Source of the DNA: Actinomycetes bacterium | GTDB lineage: Bacteria > Actinomycetota > Acidimicrobiia > Acidimicrobiales > Palsa-688 | Assembly (NCBI GenBank): GCA_021809105.1 | Contig: JAKBAM010000007.1 | Coordinates: 11,558 to 62,895, forward strand | Reading direction: 5' to 3' | Length of the DNA stretch: 51,338 bases | Shown here: one piece after another, positions 32,964 to 41,664 of the stretch | How positions within the stretch are numbered: the first letter of the stretch is position 1 | How the letters are laid out: each line of letters opens with the position of its first letter | Made by a program: the position numbers and the translations under genes | The notes under the pieces: generated by a model | Told to the model about the DNA's origin: nothing | What the model saw: the letters and a program-made list of their open reading frames with translations, nothing else | Database searches by the model: none

Positions 32964-33452
32964 CTATGCGGGGTGCCCGGGCTCCATGTCCCGTACGGCC
33001 TGGAACGCCAGCTGCGGTCCGGGTATGGCGGCTGCGGCCTCTTGTACCCCGATCAGGTGGGCGACGTGGTCGCCGGCGTCGAACCTGTCGATGACGGGGC
33101 CGGCCACCCACCCGCGGGTGCCTTCGAGGATGGGGGCGTGCCCGGGGCCTTCCTGCCAGCGCAGGGTGGCGAACTTGTCGACCTCGTCACCGGTCTGCTC
33201 GCCGAAGAGGGTGGCCAGCTCGTAGTTGTCCTCCCGAAGGAAGTGCACCGCCAGGGTTGTCGCATCCCGGGCTACACGGTAGGTGTGGTTGGCCTTGGAG
33301 ATGAGGACGAGGAGCCGAGGAGGCGCGATGCTGGCCTGGGTGGCGAAGCCGATGAGGCATCCCGCCCGCCTGCCCTCAGCTGCAGCGGTCACGATGAACA
33401 TCGGGTAGTTGACGCCGGCAACCAGCGCGTGAAAGTCGTCCAGCGCAGACAT
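32964..33452 (-). CDS. flavin-reductase-like FMN-binding protein
   Basis: A 162-residue single-domain protein with the split-barrel FMN-binding fold of the flavin reductase family. The motifs MFIVTAAAEGRRAGCLIGFATQASIAPPRLLVLISKANHTYRV give the conserved substrate-strand and 'GFxTQxSxxPP' flavin loop, while FLREDNYELATLFGEQTGDEVDKF follows the family pattern. Members reduce FMN with NAD(P)H for a partner monooxygenase or act alone. The P450 operon is 29 kb away, so a direct link is unlikely. The ATG lies head to head with the longest RibD reading frame (CATG), but the real RibD start is further on. Confidence 0.85.
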   Translation of the reverse strand: MSALDDFHALVAGVNYPMFIVTAAAEGRRAGCLIGFATQASIAPPRLLVLISKANHTYRVARDATTLAVHFLREDNYELATLFGEQTGDEVDKFATLRWQEGPGHAPILEGTRGWVAGPVIDRFDAGDHVAHLIGVQEAAAAIPGPQLAFQAVRDMEPGHPA

Positions 33453-33534
33453 GGCCGCCACCCTGGCACGTCCCACGCGCCGAGGGAAGGCCCGGGTGGC
33501 GGCGAGTAGGGTCAACGCGGGTGGAGCGCTTTCG

Positions 33535-34290
33535 GTGGTCGTGAGGCAGCTGTTCCCTCCGCCCGGCGGCGAGGTCGATGTCCGCAGCTTGTATGGCAGC
33601 GAGGATCGGTCGCTGCGGGGCGACCGGCCGTACGTGATCGTCAACATGGTGGCCAGCATCGACGGATCGACCGCCGTCGACGGCGTCACCAAGGCCCTCG
33701 GCAGCCCGACCGATCGGGTGGTGTTCCTGCACCTCAGGGATCTGGCAGATGCCATACTCGTCGGCGCTTCGACGGTCAGAGCCGAGCGGTACGGGCCAGC
33801 TCGCACGACGCCGGCCGCACAGGCCGCGCGCCGCCAGCGCGGCCAGCCGGGGCGGCCTCCCATAGTGGTCGTGTCTCGCTCGATCGAGTTCGATTGGGAC
33901 ACGCCGCTCTTCACCGACGCCGAGTCGCGCCCGACGCTCCTGGCTCCCGCGGGGACGCACCCTGACCGGCTCGAGCGAGCTGCCCGAGCGGCCGACGTGG
34001 TGACCTCCGGCGACCAGGGCGTCGACCTGGCCGACGCTTTGTCGCAGCTCAAGCGGGACCGGGGGGTCGACGTGCTGCTATGCGAGGGAGGCCCGACTCT
34101 CAACACCCAACTGCTGAGCGCCGGCCTCATAGACGAGCTGTGCCTTACGGTGGCCCCCCTGCTGATCGGAGGCGCTCAGCCGAGGGGGATCTTCGCGCCG
34201 GGGTCGGGCGACGCGGCTTTGGGGCTGCCCCTCGCCCACGTCCTCGAGGAGGACAGCTTTCTGTACCTTCGTTACCGCTCCGGCGCCTGA
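33535..34290 (+). CDS. RibD C-terminal domain / dihydrofolate-reductase-like protein
   Basis: A 251-residue protein matching the RibD reductase domain: YVIVNMVASIDGSTAVDG, the DAILVGASTVRAERYGP stretch, VLLCEGGPTLNTQLLSAGLIDEL, and a C-terminal DSFLYLRYR. It is a stand-alone reductase without the deaminase half, using NADPH on a pyrimidine or related heterocycle, and may take part in riboflavin or F420-linked metabolism. An ATG at 33451 in frame would overlap the divergent start by two bases. GTG 33535 is preferred, with GGGTGGAG 8 bases upstream and a gap of about 80 bases. Confidence 0.83.
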   Translation: MVVRQLFPPPGGEVDVRSLYGSEDRSLRGDRPYVIVNMVASIDGSTAVDGVTKALGSPTDRVVFLHLRDLADAILVGASTVRAERYGPARTTPAAQAARRQRGQPGRPPIVVVSRSIEFDWDTPLFTDAESRPTLLAPAGTHPDRLERAARAADVVTSGDQGVDLADALSQLKRDRGVDVLLCEGGPTLNTQLLSAGLIDELCLTVAPLLIGGAQPRGIFAPGSGDAALGLPLAHVLEEDSFLYLRYRSGA

Positions 34291-34396
34291 TCGGGCACCG
34301 TCGGCGACTGCGTTGCGAGCGCACCGGCCCCCACGATTCTTCACTGCCAGCCGGGTGCGCCCGGCTGAGACGCGGGGGCGCGACTGTCTGGGAGGT

Positions 34397-34442
34397 CCAG
34401 CTGCCAGTTGGATGACACATGCGGTACCCAACTGCCACCTGG
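34397..34442. repeat. paired CCAnCTGCCAnnTGG motifs upstream of araB
   Basis: Two 15-base motifs (34397-34411 and 34428-34442) have centres 31 bases apart, about three DNA turns. They match 13 of 15 positions as an inverted repeat and 12 of 15 as a direct repeat. They lie about 115-160 bases before araB, in an otherwise gene-free 266-base stretch. A binding site for an arabinose activator or repressor is a reasonable guess. Confidence 0.45.
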
Positions 34443-34535
34443 AGGTCGACTCCCGGGCCGGAAGCGCCCGGGCGCTCTACGTAAGCGCGCTCAGGCCGCC
34501 CGCGCCGGCGGGGAGAAGGGCCGCCTCCGTCTGCC

Positions 34536-34549
34536 TGATAGCGCTAACA
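34536..34549. promoter_or_regulatory. LacI-family operator overlapping araB promoter
   Basis: TGATAGCGCTAACA matches 13 of 14 bases of the symmetric LacI-type consensus TGTTAGCGCTAACA, with the central CG typical of that family. It ends 7 bases before the araB ATG and overlaps the -10 box. No LacI gene lies in the window. Confidence 0.65.
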
Positions 34550-34550
34550 T
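34545..34550 (+). promoter_or_regulatory. -10 box of araB (leaderless)
   Basis: TAACAT, 6 bases before ATG 34557, within the LacI-type operator. Repressor binding would block RNA polymerase. Confidence 0.5.
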
Positions 34551-34556
34551 CGCTTC

Positions 34557-36221
34557 ATGGGGCCTGACAACACGGACGTGGTGGTCGGCGTGGACTTCGG
34601 GACGCTTTCGGCGCGAGCTGTGGTGATCCGTGTCGCCGATGGTGAGGAGCTGGCCGCAGCCACCGCTGACTTCAGGCATGGAGTAATCGACACGGCCCTC
34701 CCGTCGGGCGCAGCACTGCCCCCCGACTGGGCCCTCCAGGTTCCAGCGGACTATTTGGAGGCTCTCGCTGCCGCTGTCCCGGAGGCCATGGCCAACGCGG
34801 GCGTCGAACCGACGCGAGTGATCGGTATCGGCACGGATTTCACCGCCTGCACCGTGTTGCCGGCTCTCTCAGACGGCACGCCCCTGTGTGAACTACCGGA
34901 GTACCGGGGACGCCCTCACGCCTACGCCAAGCTGTGGAAGCACCATGCGGCTCAAGGGCAGGCCGACCGGCTCACGGCCATGGCCCACGAGCGGCGGGAG
35001 CCTTGGATCGCCAGGTACGGCGGCCGGCTGTCTTCGGAGTGGGAGCTCGCCAAAGGCCTCCAGCTCCTCGAGGAGGATCCCGAGCTCTACGACCGTTGTC
35101 ACCACTGGATCGAGGCTGCCGATTGGATCGTGTGGCAGCTGTGCGGCTCCTACGTCCGCAACACTTGCACTGCGGGGTTCAAAGCGGCGTTGCAGGACGG
35201 CGCGTACCCGAGCGAGGAGTACCTGGGGGCAGTCAATCCTTCGTTCGCTCGCTTCGTCGCCGACAAGGTCGAGCAGACTCTCGGCCGGCTCGGGGCGCCC
35301 GCCGGGCCGCTCACCGTGGAGGCCGCGGTGCGAATCGGCCTCCCAGCCGGGATCCCCGTCGCCGTCGGCAACGTCGACGCTCATGTCACCGCGCCGGCCG
35401 CCTGCGCCGTAGCGCCGGGACAGATGGTGGCGATCATGGGCACTTCCACCTGCCACGTGATGGTGGCAGACCAGCTCCGCGAGGTCCCGGGGATCTGCGG
35501 GGTGGTGGCAGACGGGATCGTCCCGGGACGGCTCGGCTACGAGCTGGGGCAGAGCGGCGTCGGCGACATCTTCGGGTGGTTCGTGGACCACGCCGTCCCG
35601 CCGGACACGGTTGAAGAGGCCCGCAGGCAGGGCCGCTCGGTGCATGAGCATCTCACCGCGCTGGCCCTCGACCAGCGGGTGGGGGAGCACGGTTTGATCG
35701 CCTTGGACTGGCTGAGCGGCAACCGCTCGGTCCTCGTCGACCACGATCTTTCGGGGGTGCTGGTGGGCCTCACCCTGCAGACCGCTCCCGCGGACATCTA
35801 CCGGGCCCTGATCGAGGCCACTGCGTTCGGGACGCGGATCATCGTCGAGTCGTTGGAGGCAGCCGGTTTGCCCGTCGTCGATTTCATCGCCGCCGGGGGC
35901 CTGGTCAAGAACCCGCTCCTCATGCAGGTGTATTCCGACGTGCTGAGGCGTCCCGTCCACGTCATAGGCACCGACCAGGGGCCGGCACTCGGGTCGGCGA
36001 TCCACGCTGCGGTGGCTGCCGGCGCCTATCCGGACATCTTCGCCGCTTCGGCTGCGATGGGTCGCATCGAGCGCGACGTGTGGAAGCCCGATCAGACCAG
36101 CGCTGATGTGTACGACCGCCTGTTCGCGTTGTACCGGCGACTACACGACTATTTCGGCCGAGAGGTCCCCGACTTGATGCACGACCTCCGCGAGGTCCGG
36201 CGAGAGGCGTTTGATCTGTGA
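34557..36221 (+). CDS. araB: L-ribulokinase
   Basis: A 554-residue FGGY-family sugar kinase, the usual length for AraB. VVGVDFGTLSARAVVI is the phosphate-1 motif near the N-terminus, IGIGTDFTACTVLP the substrate-side strand, and AIMGTSTCHVMV with FIAAGGLVKNPLLMQVYSDVL the adenosine motifs. The GTLSAR signature and FTAC motif separate ribulokinases from xylulokinases. It phosphorylates L-ribulose to L-ribulose 5-phosphate, step two of arabinose use. A leaderless start and LacI-type operator are seen. Its stop overlaps the GTG of araD. Confidence 0.96.
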   Translation: MGPDNTDVVVGVDFGTLSARAVVIRVADGEELAAATADFRHGVIDTALPSGAALPPDWALQVPADYLEALAAAVPEAMANAGVEPTRVIGIGTDFTACTVLPALSDGTPLCELPEYRGRPHAYAKLWKHHAAQGQADRLTAMAHERREPWIARYGGRLSSEWELAKGLQLLEEDPELYDRCHHWIEAADWIVWQLCGSYVRNTCTAGFKAALQDGAYPSEEYLGAVNPSFARFVADKVEQTLGRLGAPAGPLTVEAAVRIGLPAGIPVAVGNVDAHVTAPAACAVAPGQMVAIMGTSTCHVMVADQLREVPGICGVVADGIVPGRLGYELGQSGVGDIFGWFVDHAVPPDTVEEARRQGRSVHEHLTALALDQRVGEHGLIALDWLSGNRSVLVDHDLSGVLVGLTLQTAPADIYRALIEATAFGTRIIVESLEAAGLPVVDFIAAGGLVKNPLLMQVYSDVLRRPVHVIGTDQGPALGSAIHAAVAAGAYPDIFAASAAMGRIERDVWKPDQTSADVYDRLFALYRRLHDYFGREVPDLMHDLREVRREAFDL

Positions 36222-36874
36222 GCGAGGTGCGCAGGACCAGAGAAGAGGTGGCCTCCCTCCACGCAGAGCTGGTCAGGTACGGCTTGGTTGTCTGGACCGG
36301 CGGCAACATCTCGGCTCGCGTGCCCGGTACCGATCTGTTCGCGATCAAGCCGAGCGGTGTCCCCTACGAAGACCTAAATGCCGACTGCATGGTGCTCTGC
36401 GACCTCGACGGCCACGTCGTGGAAGGGGACCTCAGACCCTCCAGCGACACCGATTCGCATGCCTACGTCTACCGTCACTGCCCGGATATCGGCGGAGTGG
36501 TCCACACGCACTCGACGTACGCGGTCGCGTGGGCGGCGCGGGCGCAGGCGGTCCCCTGCGTGCTGACCGCGATGGCCGACGAGTTCGGCGGCGAGATCCC
36601 GGTGGCGCCCTTCGCTCTGATCGGGGACGACGCCATAGGGCGAGCGGTAGTCGACACGCATCGAGCGACAGGCAGCCCCGCCGTGTTGCTGCAGAACCAC
36701 GGCCCGTTTACCGTCGGTCCCGATGCCAGGGCGGCTGTGAAAGCGGCAGTGATGTGCGAAGACGTCTGCAGGACCGTCCACGTCGCTCTCCAGCTCGGTG
36801 ACTGCAAAGTCATCGAGGCCGGCGACATCCGCCAGCTCCACGAGCGCTACCAGAACGCATACGGGCAGCAATGA
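36218..36874 (+). CDS. araD: L-ribulose-5-phosphate 4-epimerase
   Basis: A 218-residue class II aldolase-fold enzyme. [10 protein letters not shown] binds the phosphate, [12 protein letters not shown] follows, and [13 protein letters not shown] holds the His-x-His zinc ligands; a third His is expected in [11 protein letters not shown]. It converts L-ribulose 5-phosphate into D-xylulose 5-phosphate. The GTG overlaps the araB stop and its own stop overlaps the araA ATG, so the three proteins are coupled. Fuculose-phosphate aldolases share the fold, but the araB-araD-araA context and the DTDSH block identify it. Confidence 0.95.
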   Translation: MSEVRRTREEVASLHAELVRYGLVVWTGGNISARVPGTDLFAIKPSGVPYEDLNADCMVLCDLDGHVVEGDLRPSSDTDSHAYVYRHCPDIGGVVHTHSTYAVAWAARAQAVPCVLTAMADEFGGEIPVAPFALIGDDAIGRAVVDTHRATGSPAVLLQNHGPFTVGPDARAAVKAAVMCEDVCRTVHVALQLGDCKVIEAGDIRQLHERYQNAYGQQ

Positions 36875-38400
36875 CACCGACAGCAATGACAGACAGATCG
36901 CCGTTCGCCGGGATGGAGCTGTGGTTCCTGACAGGCAGCCAGGACATGTACGGCGAAGAGACCCTTCAGCAGGTCGCCGCGCAGGCCCGAGACGTGGCCG
37001 AGGCCCTGGACCGGGCGGAGCAGATACCGGTCCGCATCGTCTCCGAGCCGGTCCTGACGAGCGCGGCAGCCATCCGCCGGCTGTGCTACCAGGCCGCTCA
37101 GGACGACCGCTGCATCGGTGTCATCGCGTGGATGCACACCTTCTCACCGGCGAAGATGTGGATCACCGGGCTGCAGGTGCTGGGCAAGCCGCTGCTGCAC
37201 CTGCACACCCAGGCCAATCGTTCGCTGCCGTGGTCCACCATCGACATGGACTTCATGAACCTCAACCAGGCGGCGCACGGGGACCGGGAGTTCGCATACG
37301 TCCAGACCCGGCTGGGCCTGGAGCGCAAGACTGTCTTCGGCCACGTCGAAGACCCCGGCGTGGTCTCCGCCGTGGGTGCGTGGGCGCGCGCCGCGGCCGG
37401 GAGCCATGCGCTGCGCAACCTGCGCCTCGCCCGCTTCGGGGACAACATGCGCAACGTCGCAGTCACCGAGGGAGACAAGGTCGAGGCGGAGGCCCGCTTC
37501 GGTGTCGCCGTCGACACCTGGGGGGTCAACGACCTCGTGGCGAAGGTGGAGCAGGTGAGCGACGCCGCCGTCGACTCCCTGGTCGCCGAGTACGACAGCA
37601 GGTACGAAGTCGCAGCCATCCTCCGCCCGAACGGTGAGCGCCGCCAGTCCCTTCGCGTTGCAGCCGCCATCGAGCTCGGGCTTCGAGCGTTCCTCGAGCC
37701 GGGCGGTTTCGGTGCCTTTACCACCAACTTCGAGGACCTCGGTGCCCTCCGCCAGCTGCCCGGCATTGCGGTGCAGCGGCTGATGGCCGACGGGTACGGG
37801 TTCGGCGGGGAAGGAGACTGGAAGACCTCGGCGCTGCTGCGAGCCGTGAAGGTCATGGGCTACGGCCTGCCCGGGGGGGCGTCGTTCATGGAGGACTACA
37901 CGTACCACCTCGGTCCGGGCGTTCCGAAGACCCTCGGTGCGCACATGCTCGAGGTCTGCCCCTCGATCGCCGGGGACCGACCGTCGTGCGAGCTGCACCC
38001 GCTGTCGATCGGCGGCCGCGAGGATCCGGTCCGCTTGGTCTTCGATGCCTCTCCCGGCCCGGCTCTGACCGTGGGCATGGCCGATCTCGGTTCACGCTTC
38101 CGCTTGGTGGCCAGCGTCATCGACACGGTCGGACCTGACGAGCCGCTCCCCGAGCTGCCCGTCGCAAGAGCGGTGTGGACCTCCCGGCCCGACCTGGCCA
38201 CCGCCGCACGATCCTGGCTGTCGGCGGGCGGGCCGCACCACACCGTCTACAGCAGTGCCATCAACCCCGAGATCCTGGACGACTTCGCCACCATGGCCGA
38301 CGTGGAGCTGGCGCTGATCGACGAGCGGACCACCGTGCCCGGGTTTCGCCAGGCCCTCCGCTGGAACGCAGCTTGGTTCCACTTGAAGCAGGGACTCTGA
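36871..38400 (+). CDS. araA: L-arabinose isomerase
   Basis: A 509-residue isomerase converting L-arabinose to L-ribulose. It opens [20 protein letters not shown], typical of AraA, and has [29 protein letters not shown] and the metal-site glutamates in [12 protein letters not shown] and [12 protein letters not shown]. The ATG at 36871 gives four bases of overlap with araD (ATGA). A second in-frame ATG lies five codons in. It ends the arabinose set; the rhamnose genes begin 56 bases later after a palindromic gap. Confidence 0.97.
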   Translation: MTPTAMTDRSPFAGMELWFLTGSQDMYGEETLQQVAAQARDVAEALDRAEQIPVRIVSEPVLTSAAAIRRLCYQAAQDDRCIGVIAWMHTFSPAKMWITGLQVLGKPLLHLHTQANRSLPWSTIDMDFMNLNQAAHGDREFAYVQTRLGLERKTVFGHVEDPGVVSAVGAWARAAAGSHALRNLRLARFGDNMRNVAVTEGDKVEAEARFGVAVDTWGVNDLVAKVEQVSDAAVDSLVAEYDSRYEVAAILRPNGERRQSLRVAAAIELGLRAFLEPGGFGAFTTNFEDLGALRQLPGIAVQRLMADGYGFGGEGDWKTSALLRAVKVMGYGLPGGASFMEDYTYHLGPGVPKTLGAHMLEVCPSIAGDRPSCELHPLSIGGREDPVRLVFDASPGPALTVGMADLGSRFRLVASVIDTVGPDEPLPELPVARAVWTSRPDLATAARSWLSAGGPHHTVYSSAINPEILDDFATMADVELALIDERTTVPGFRQALRWNAAWFHLKQGL

Positions 38401-38401
38401 C

Positions 38402-38434
38402 GTTCGATATGTGTACGATGTAACAGCATCGAAC
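38402..38434. promoter_or_regulatory. TTCGAT/ATCGAA inverted repeat before rhaI, probable DeoR-type operator
   Basis: GTTCGATATG (38402-38411) and CATCGAAC (38427-38434) form interrupted arms in the gap between araA and rhaI. TTCG-containing arms are typical of DeoR/GlpR-family sites. TACGAT at 38414-38419, between the arms, could be a -10 box. The DeoR gene at 44335 closes the same cluster. Confidence 0.5.
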
Positions 38435-38456
38435 ATCGGCTCCGACCGCTAGGGGA

Positions 38457-39626
38457 ATGATGGCCACGTGGACTGACATCGAGGATGATCTCGAGCGGCA
38501 AAGGATCGAATTGCCCTCCTGGGCGTTCGGCAATACCGGCACCCGCTTCAAGGTCTTCTCGCAGCCAGGAGTGCCCCGCACGCCTGTCGAGAAGATCGCG
38601 GACGCCGCCGAGGTCCACAAGCTGACCGGCTTGGCGCCCTCCGTCGCCCTCCACATCCCCTGGGACCGGGTGGAGGACTTCGACAAGCTCGGGCGTCACG
38701 CCGAGGACCTCGGGGTGCGGATAGGCACGATCAACACCAATACTTTCCAGGACGACGACTACAAGCTGGGGAGCCTGTGCCACGTCGACGAGAGAGTGCG
38801 CTCCAAGGCGGTGGCGCACATGGTCGACTGCGTCGACATCATGGGTATCACGGGCAGCCGGGATCTCAAGGTGTGGCTGCCGGACGGGCTCAATTACCCG
38901 GGACAGGGGGACCTCCTGGACAGGCAGGCGCGCCTGGGCGATTCACTCGCTCAGGTGTACGCCCATCTCGGCGACGACCAGCGGCTGGTGCTCGAGTACA
39001 AGTTCTTCGAGCCGGCCTTCTATTCGACCGATGTCCCAGACTGGGGCACCGCATACGCCCACTGCGTAGCCCTCGGGGATCGGGCGGTGGTGTGCCTCGA
39101 CACCGGACATCATGCGCCGGGCACCAATATCGAGTTCGTGGCCATGCAGCTGCTCCGCCTGGGCCGGCTCGGCTCTTTCGACTTCAACTCCCGCTTCTAC
39201 GCCGACGACGATCTCATGGTCGGCGCGGCAGACCCCTTCCAACTCTTCAGGATCCTCTTCGAGGTGGTGCGCGGAGGCGGTTACGAGCGGGACAGCTCCG
39301 TGGTGTTCATGCTCGACCAGTGCCACAACATCGAGGAGAAGATCCCGGCGCAGATCCGCTCGGTGCTCAATGTGCAGGAGATGACGGCGCGGGCATTGCT
39401 GGTGGACAGGGCCGGACTGGCCGACGCAGAACGGGCTGGAGACGTCCTGGCGGGCAACCAGATCATGATGGACGCCTTCTACACAGATGTGCGAACCGAC
39501 CTGGCGGCGTGGCGCGTCGGGCGCGGGCTGCCGGCCGATCCGCTCGGGGCTTACCGGCTGAGTGGTTACAAGGAGCGAATAGTGGCCGAGCGGCGCAGCG
39601 GCTCCCAAGCGGGATGGGGGGCCTGA
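38457..39626 (+). CDS. rhaI: L-rhamnose isomerase (RhaI type)
   Basis: A 389-residue TIM-barrel isomerase of the Pseudomonas-type RhaI group, which is distinct from E. coli RhaA. It has FGNTGTRFKVFSQPGVPRTP at the N-terminus, LEYKFFEPAFYSTDVPDWG, CLDTGHHAPGTNIEFV and GSFDFNSRFYADDDL, supplying the Glu, Asp and His metal ligands of the barrel. It converts L-rhamnose to L-rhamnulose with Mn(II) or other divalent ions. Two ATG codons in a row (38457, 38460) start the frame. The gap upstream carries a probable DeoR operator, so the rhamnose genes may have their own promoter. Confidence 0.94.
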   Translation: MMATWTDIEDDLERQRIELPSWAFGNTGTRFKVFSQPGVPRTPVEKIADAAEVHKLTGLAPSVALHIPWDRVEDFDKLGRHAEDLGVRIGTINTNTFQDDDYKLGSLCHVDERVRSKAVAHMVDCVDIMGITGSRDLKVWLPDGLNYPGQGDLLDRQARLGDSLAQVYAHLGDDQRLVLEYKFFEPAFYSTDVPDWGTAYAHCVALGDRAVVCLDTGHHAPGTNIEFVAMQLLRLGRLGSFDFNSRFYADDDLMVGAADPFQLFRILFEVVRGGGYERDSSVVFMLDQCHNIEEKIPAQIRSVLNVQEMTARALLVDRAGLADAERAGDVLAGNQIMMDAFYTDVRTDLAAWRVGRGLPADPLGAYRLSGYKERIVAERRSGSQAGWGA

Positions 39627-39627
39627 G

Positions 39628-41661
39628 GTGGGCACCCCGGTAGAGGAGCTGATCAACAGATCCCACCGTCTCGGCTCCGATCCACGCAACACCAACTACG
39701 GGGGGGGCAACACGTCGGTGAAGGGCACCGGTACCGACCCGGTGACGGGGGAGGAAGTGGAGCTGCTCTGGGTCAAGGGATCCGGCGGAGACCTGGGCAC
39801 CCTGCGCGAGGAGGGCCTCGCCGTGCTCAGGTTGGACCGGCTCCGCGCTCTGGCGGAGGTCTACCCGGGAGAGGAGGCCGAAGACGACATGGTGGCCTCG
39901 TTCGACTTCTGCCTCCACGGGCGCTGCCCTGCCGCTCCCTCGATCGACACCGCGATGCACGGACTGGTCGGCGCGTCTCACGTCGATCACCTGCACCCTG
40001 ACAGCGGGATCGCGGTTGCGACGTCCGCCGACGGCGAGCGGCTCACCGAGACCATCTTCGGGGAACGTGTCCGGTGGGTGCCCTGGCGACGCCCAGGATT
40101 CCAACTCGGGCTCGACATCGCCGCGGTCCACACGGCCAACCCCTCTGCAGTCGGCGTGATCCTTGGTGGACATGGGGTGACTGCTTGGGGATCGACCAGC
40201 ACAGAAGCCGAGGCCAACTCGCTCTGGATCATCCACGAGGCGCAACGCTTCATCGAGCGGAACGGCCGCCCCGACCCTTTCGGTGTCCGCGTTCCCGAGC
40301 GAGCGGCTCTGGCTGCCGCCGAACGGCGGGAGAAAGCCTCCGCGCTCGCCCCGCACCTGCGAAAGGTGGCGTCGCAAGACCGCCGCATGGTCGGCCATCA
40401 CATCGACTCGGAGGAGGTGCTCGACTTCCTCGCCGGCGAGGCTCTCTTCCGGTTGGCGGCGCTCGGCACGTCCTGCCCCGATCACTTCCTGCGGACGAAG
40501 GTCAAGCCCCTCGTGCTGGACCTGCCGGCGTCCGCGCCCGTGCAGGAGTGCGTGGCACGCCTCAGCGAGCTGCACGCCGAGTACCGCGACGATTACCGCG
40601 CCTACTACGACCGCTACGTCACGGCGGCCACCCCTGCGATGCGCGGCGCTGATCCGGCCATCATTCTCGTACCCGGCGTCGGCTTGTTCTCCTACGGCCG
40701 CGACAAGCAGACGGCCAGGGTGGCCGGGGAGTTCTACGTCAACGCCATCAACGTGATGCGCGGTGCCGAGGCCATATCGACGTACACCCCCATCCCAGAG
40801 AGCGAGAAGTTCCGCATCGAGTACTGGGCGCTGGAGGAGGCCAAGCTCCAGCGCCTGCCCGAGGCCAAGCGACACGCCGGGCGGATCGCCCTGGTCACCG
40901 GCGCCGCCAGCGGGATCGGTAGGGCGATCGCCGCCAAGCTGGCATCCGACGGCGCCTGCGTGGTGGTAGCCGACCGCGACGCCGACAAGGCAAAATCGGT
41001 CGCAGCCGAGCTGGGTGGCCCCGATTGCGCCGTCGGGGCCCGCGTCGACGTCACCGACTCAGTACAGGTGAGCGAAGCCGTCGACACCGCGCTCCTCTCT
41101 TTCGGAGGCCTCGACCTGGTAGTCAACAACGCCGGCCTGTCTATTTCCAAGTCACTGCTCGAAACCACCGAACGGGACTGGGACATCCAGCACGAGACAA
41201 TGGCCAAAGGGAGCTTCCTGGTCGCCAAGGCGGCCGCCGGAGCCATGATGGGGCAAGGTCTCGGTGGCGACATCGTGTACATCGCCTCGAAGAACGCTCT
41301 GGTTGCCGGTCCCAACAACGTCGCTTACGGCGCCACCAAGGCCGATCAGGCCCACCAGGTTCGGCTGCTCGCCGCGGAGCTTGGGGAACACGGGATCCGG
41401 GTCAACGGCGTCAATCCCGACGGGGTGGTCAGTGGCAGCGGGATCTTTGCCAACGGTTGGGGCGCGGATCGGGCGGAGGTCTACGGAGTCAGGGAGGAGG
41501 ACCTCGGCGCGTTCTACGCCCAGCGGAGCCTGCTGAAGCGGGAGGTTCTGCCAAGCCATGTCGCGGCGGCGGTCTCAGCGATCGCCTCCGACGAGTTCGG
41601 CCACACGACCGGGACCCTCGTGCCGGTGGACGGTGGGGTACCCGCCGCTTTCCCCCGCTAG
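39628..41661 (+). CDS. rhaEW: bifunctional rhamnulose-1-phosphate aldolase / lactaldehyde dehydrogenase
   Basis: A 677-residue fusion. The first half (about 1-410) is a class II aldolase: YGGGNTSVKG for phosphate, HVDHLHPDSGIAVAT with zinc histidines, and GHGVTAWGS. The second half (about 415-677) is an SDR: LVTGAASGIGRAIA, VVNNAGLS and YGATKADQ with catalytic Tyr and Lys. The family splits rhamnulose 1-phosphate into dihydroxyacetone phosphate and L-lactaldehyde and oxidises the latter to L-lactate. GTG 39628 starts 1 base after rhaI. Its presence next to a lactate dehydrogenase gene fits a full pathway to pyruvate. Confidence 0.95.
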   Translation: MGTPVEELINRSHRLGSDPRNTNYGGGNTSVKGTGTDPVTGEEVELLWVKGSGGDLGTLREEGLAVLRLDRLRALAEVYPGEEAEDDMVASFDFCLHGRCPAAPSIDTAMHGLVGASHVDHLHPDSGIAVATSADGERLTETIFGERVRWVPWRRPGFQLGLDIAAVHTANPSAVGVILGGHGVTAWGSTSTEAEANSLWIIHEAQRFIERNGRPDPFGVRVPERAALAAAERREKASALAPHLRKVASQDRRMVGHHIDSEEVLDFLAGEALFRLAALGTSCPDHFLRTKVKPLVLDLPASAPVQECVARLSELHAEYRDDYRAYYDRYVTAATPAMRGADPAIILVPGVGLFSYGRDKQTARVAGEFYVNAINVMRGAEAISTYTPIPESEKFRIEYWALEEAKLQRLPEAKRHAGRIALVTGAASGIGRAIAAKLASDGACVVVADRDADKAKSVAAELGGPDCAVGARVDVTDSVQVSEAVDTALLSFGGLDLVVNNAGLSISKSLLETTERDWDIQHETMAKGSFLVAKAAAGAMMGQGLGGDIVYIASKNALVAGPNNVAYGATKADQAHQVRLLAAELGEHGIRVNGVNPDGVVSGSGIFANGWGADRAEVYGVREEDLGAFYAQRSLLKREVLPSHVAAAVSAIASDEFGHTTGTLVPVDGGVPAAFPR

Positions 41662-41664
41662 AGC

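Noticed and set aside
33451-33534. ATG 33451 as the RibD-like start, overlapping the flavin-reductase start
   Set aside because: It would leave no room for promoters between divergent genes, and the added 28 residues are outside the family fold. GTG 33535 has a better ribosome-binding site.
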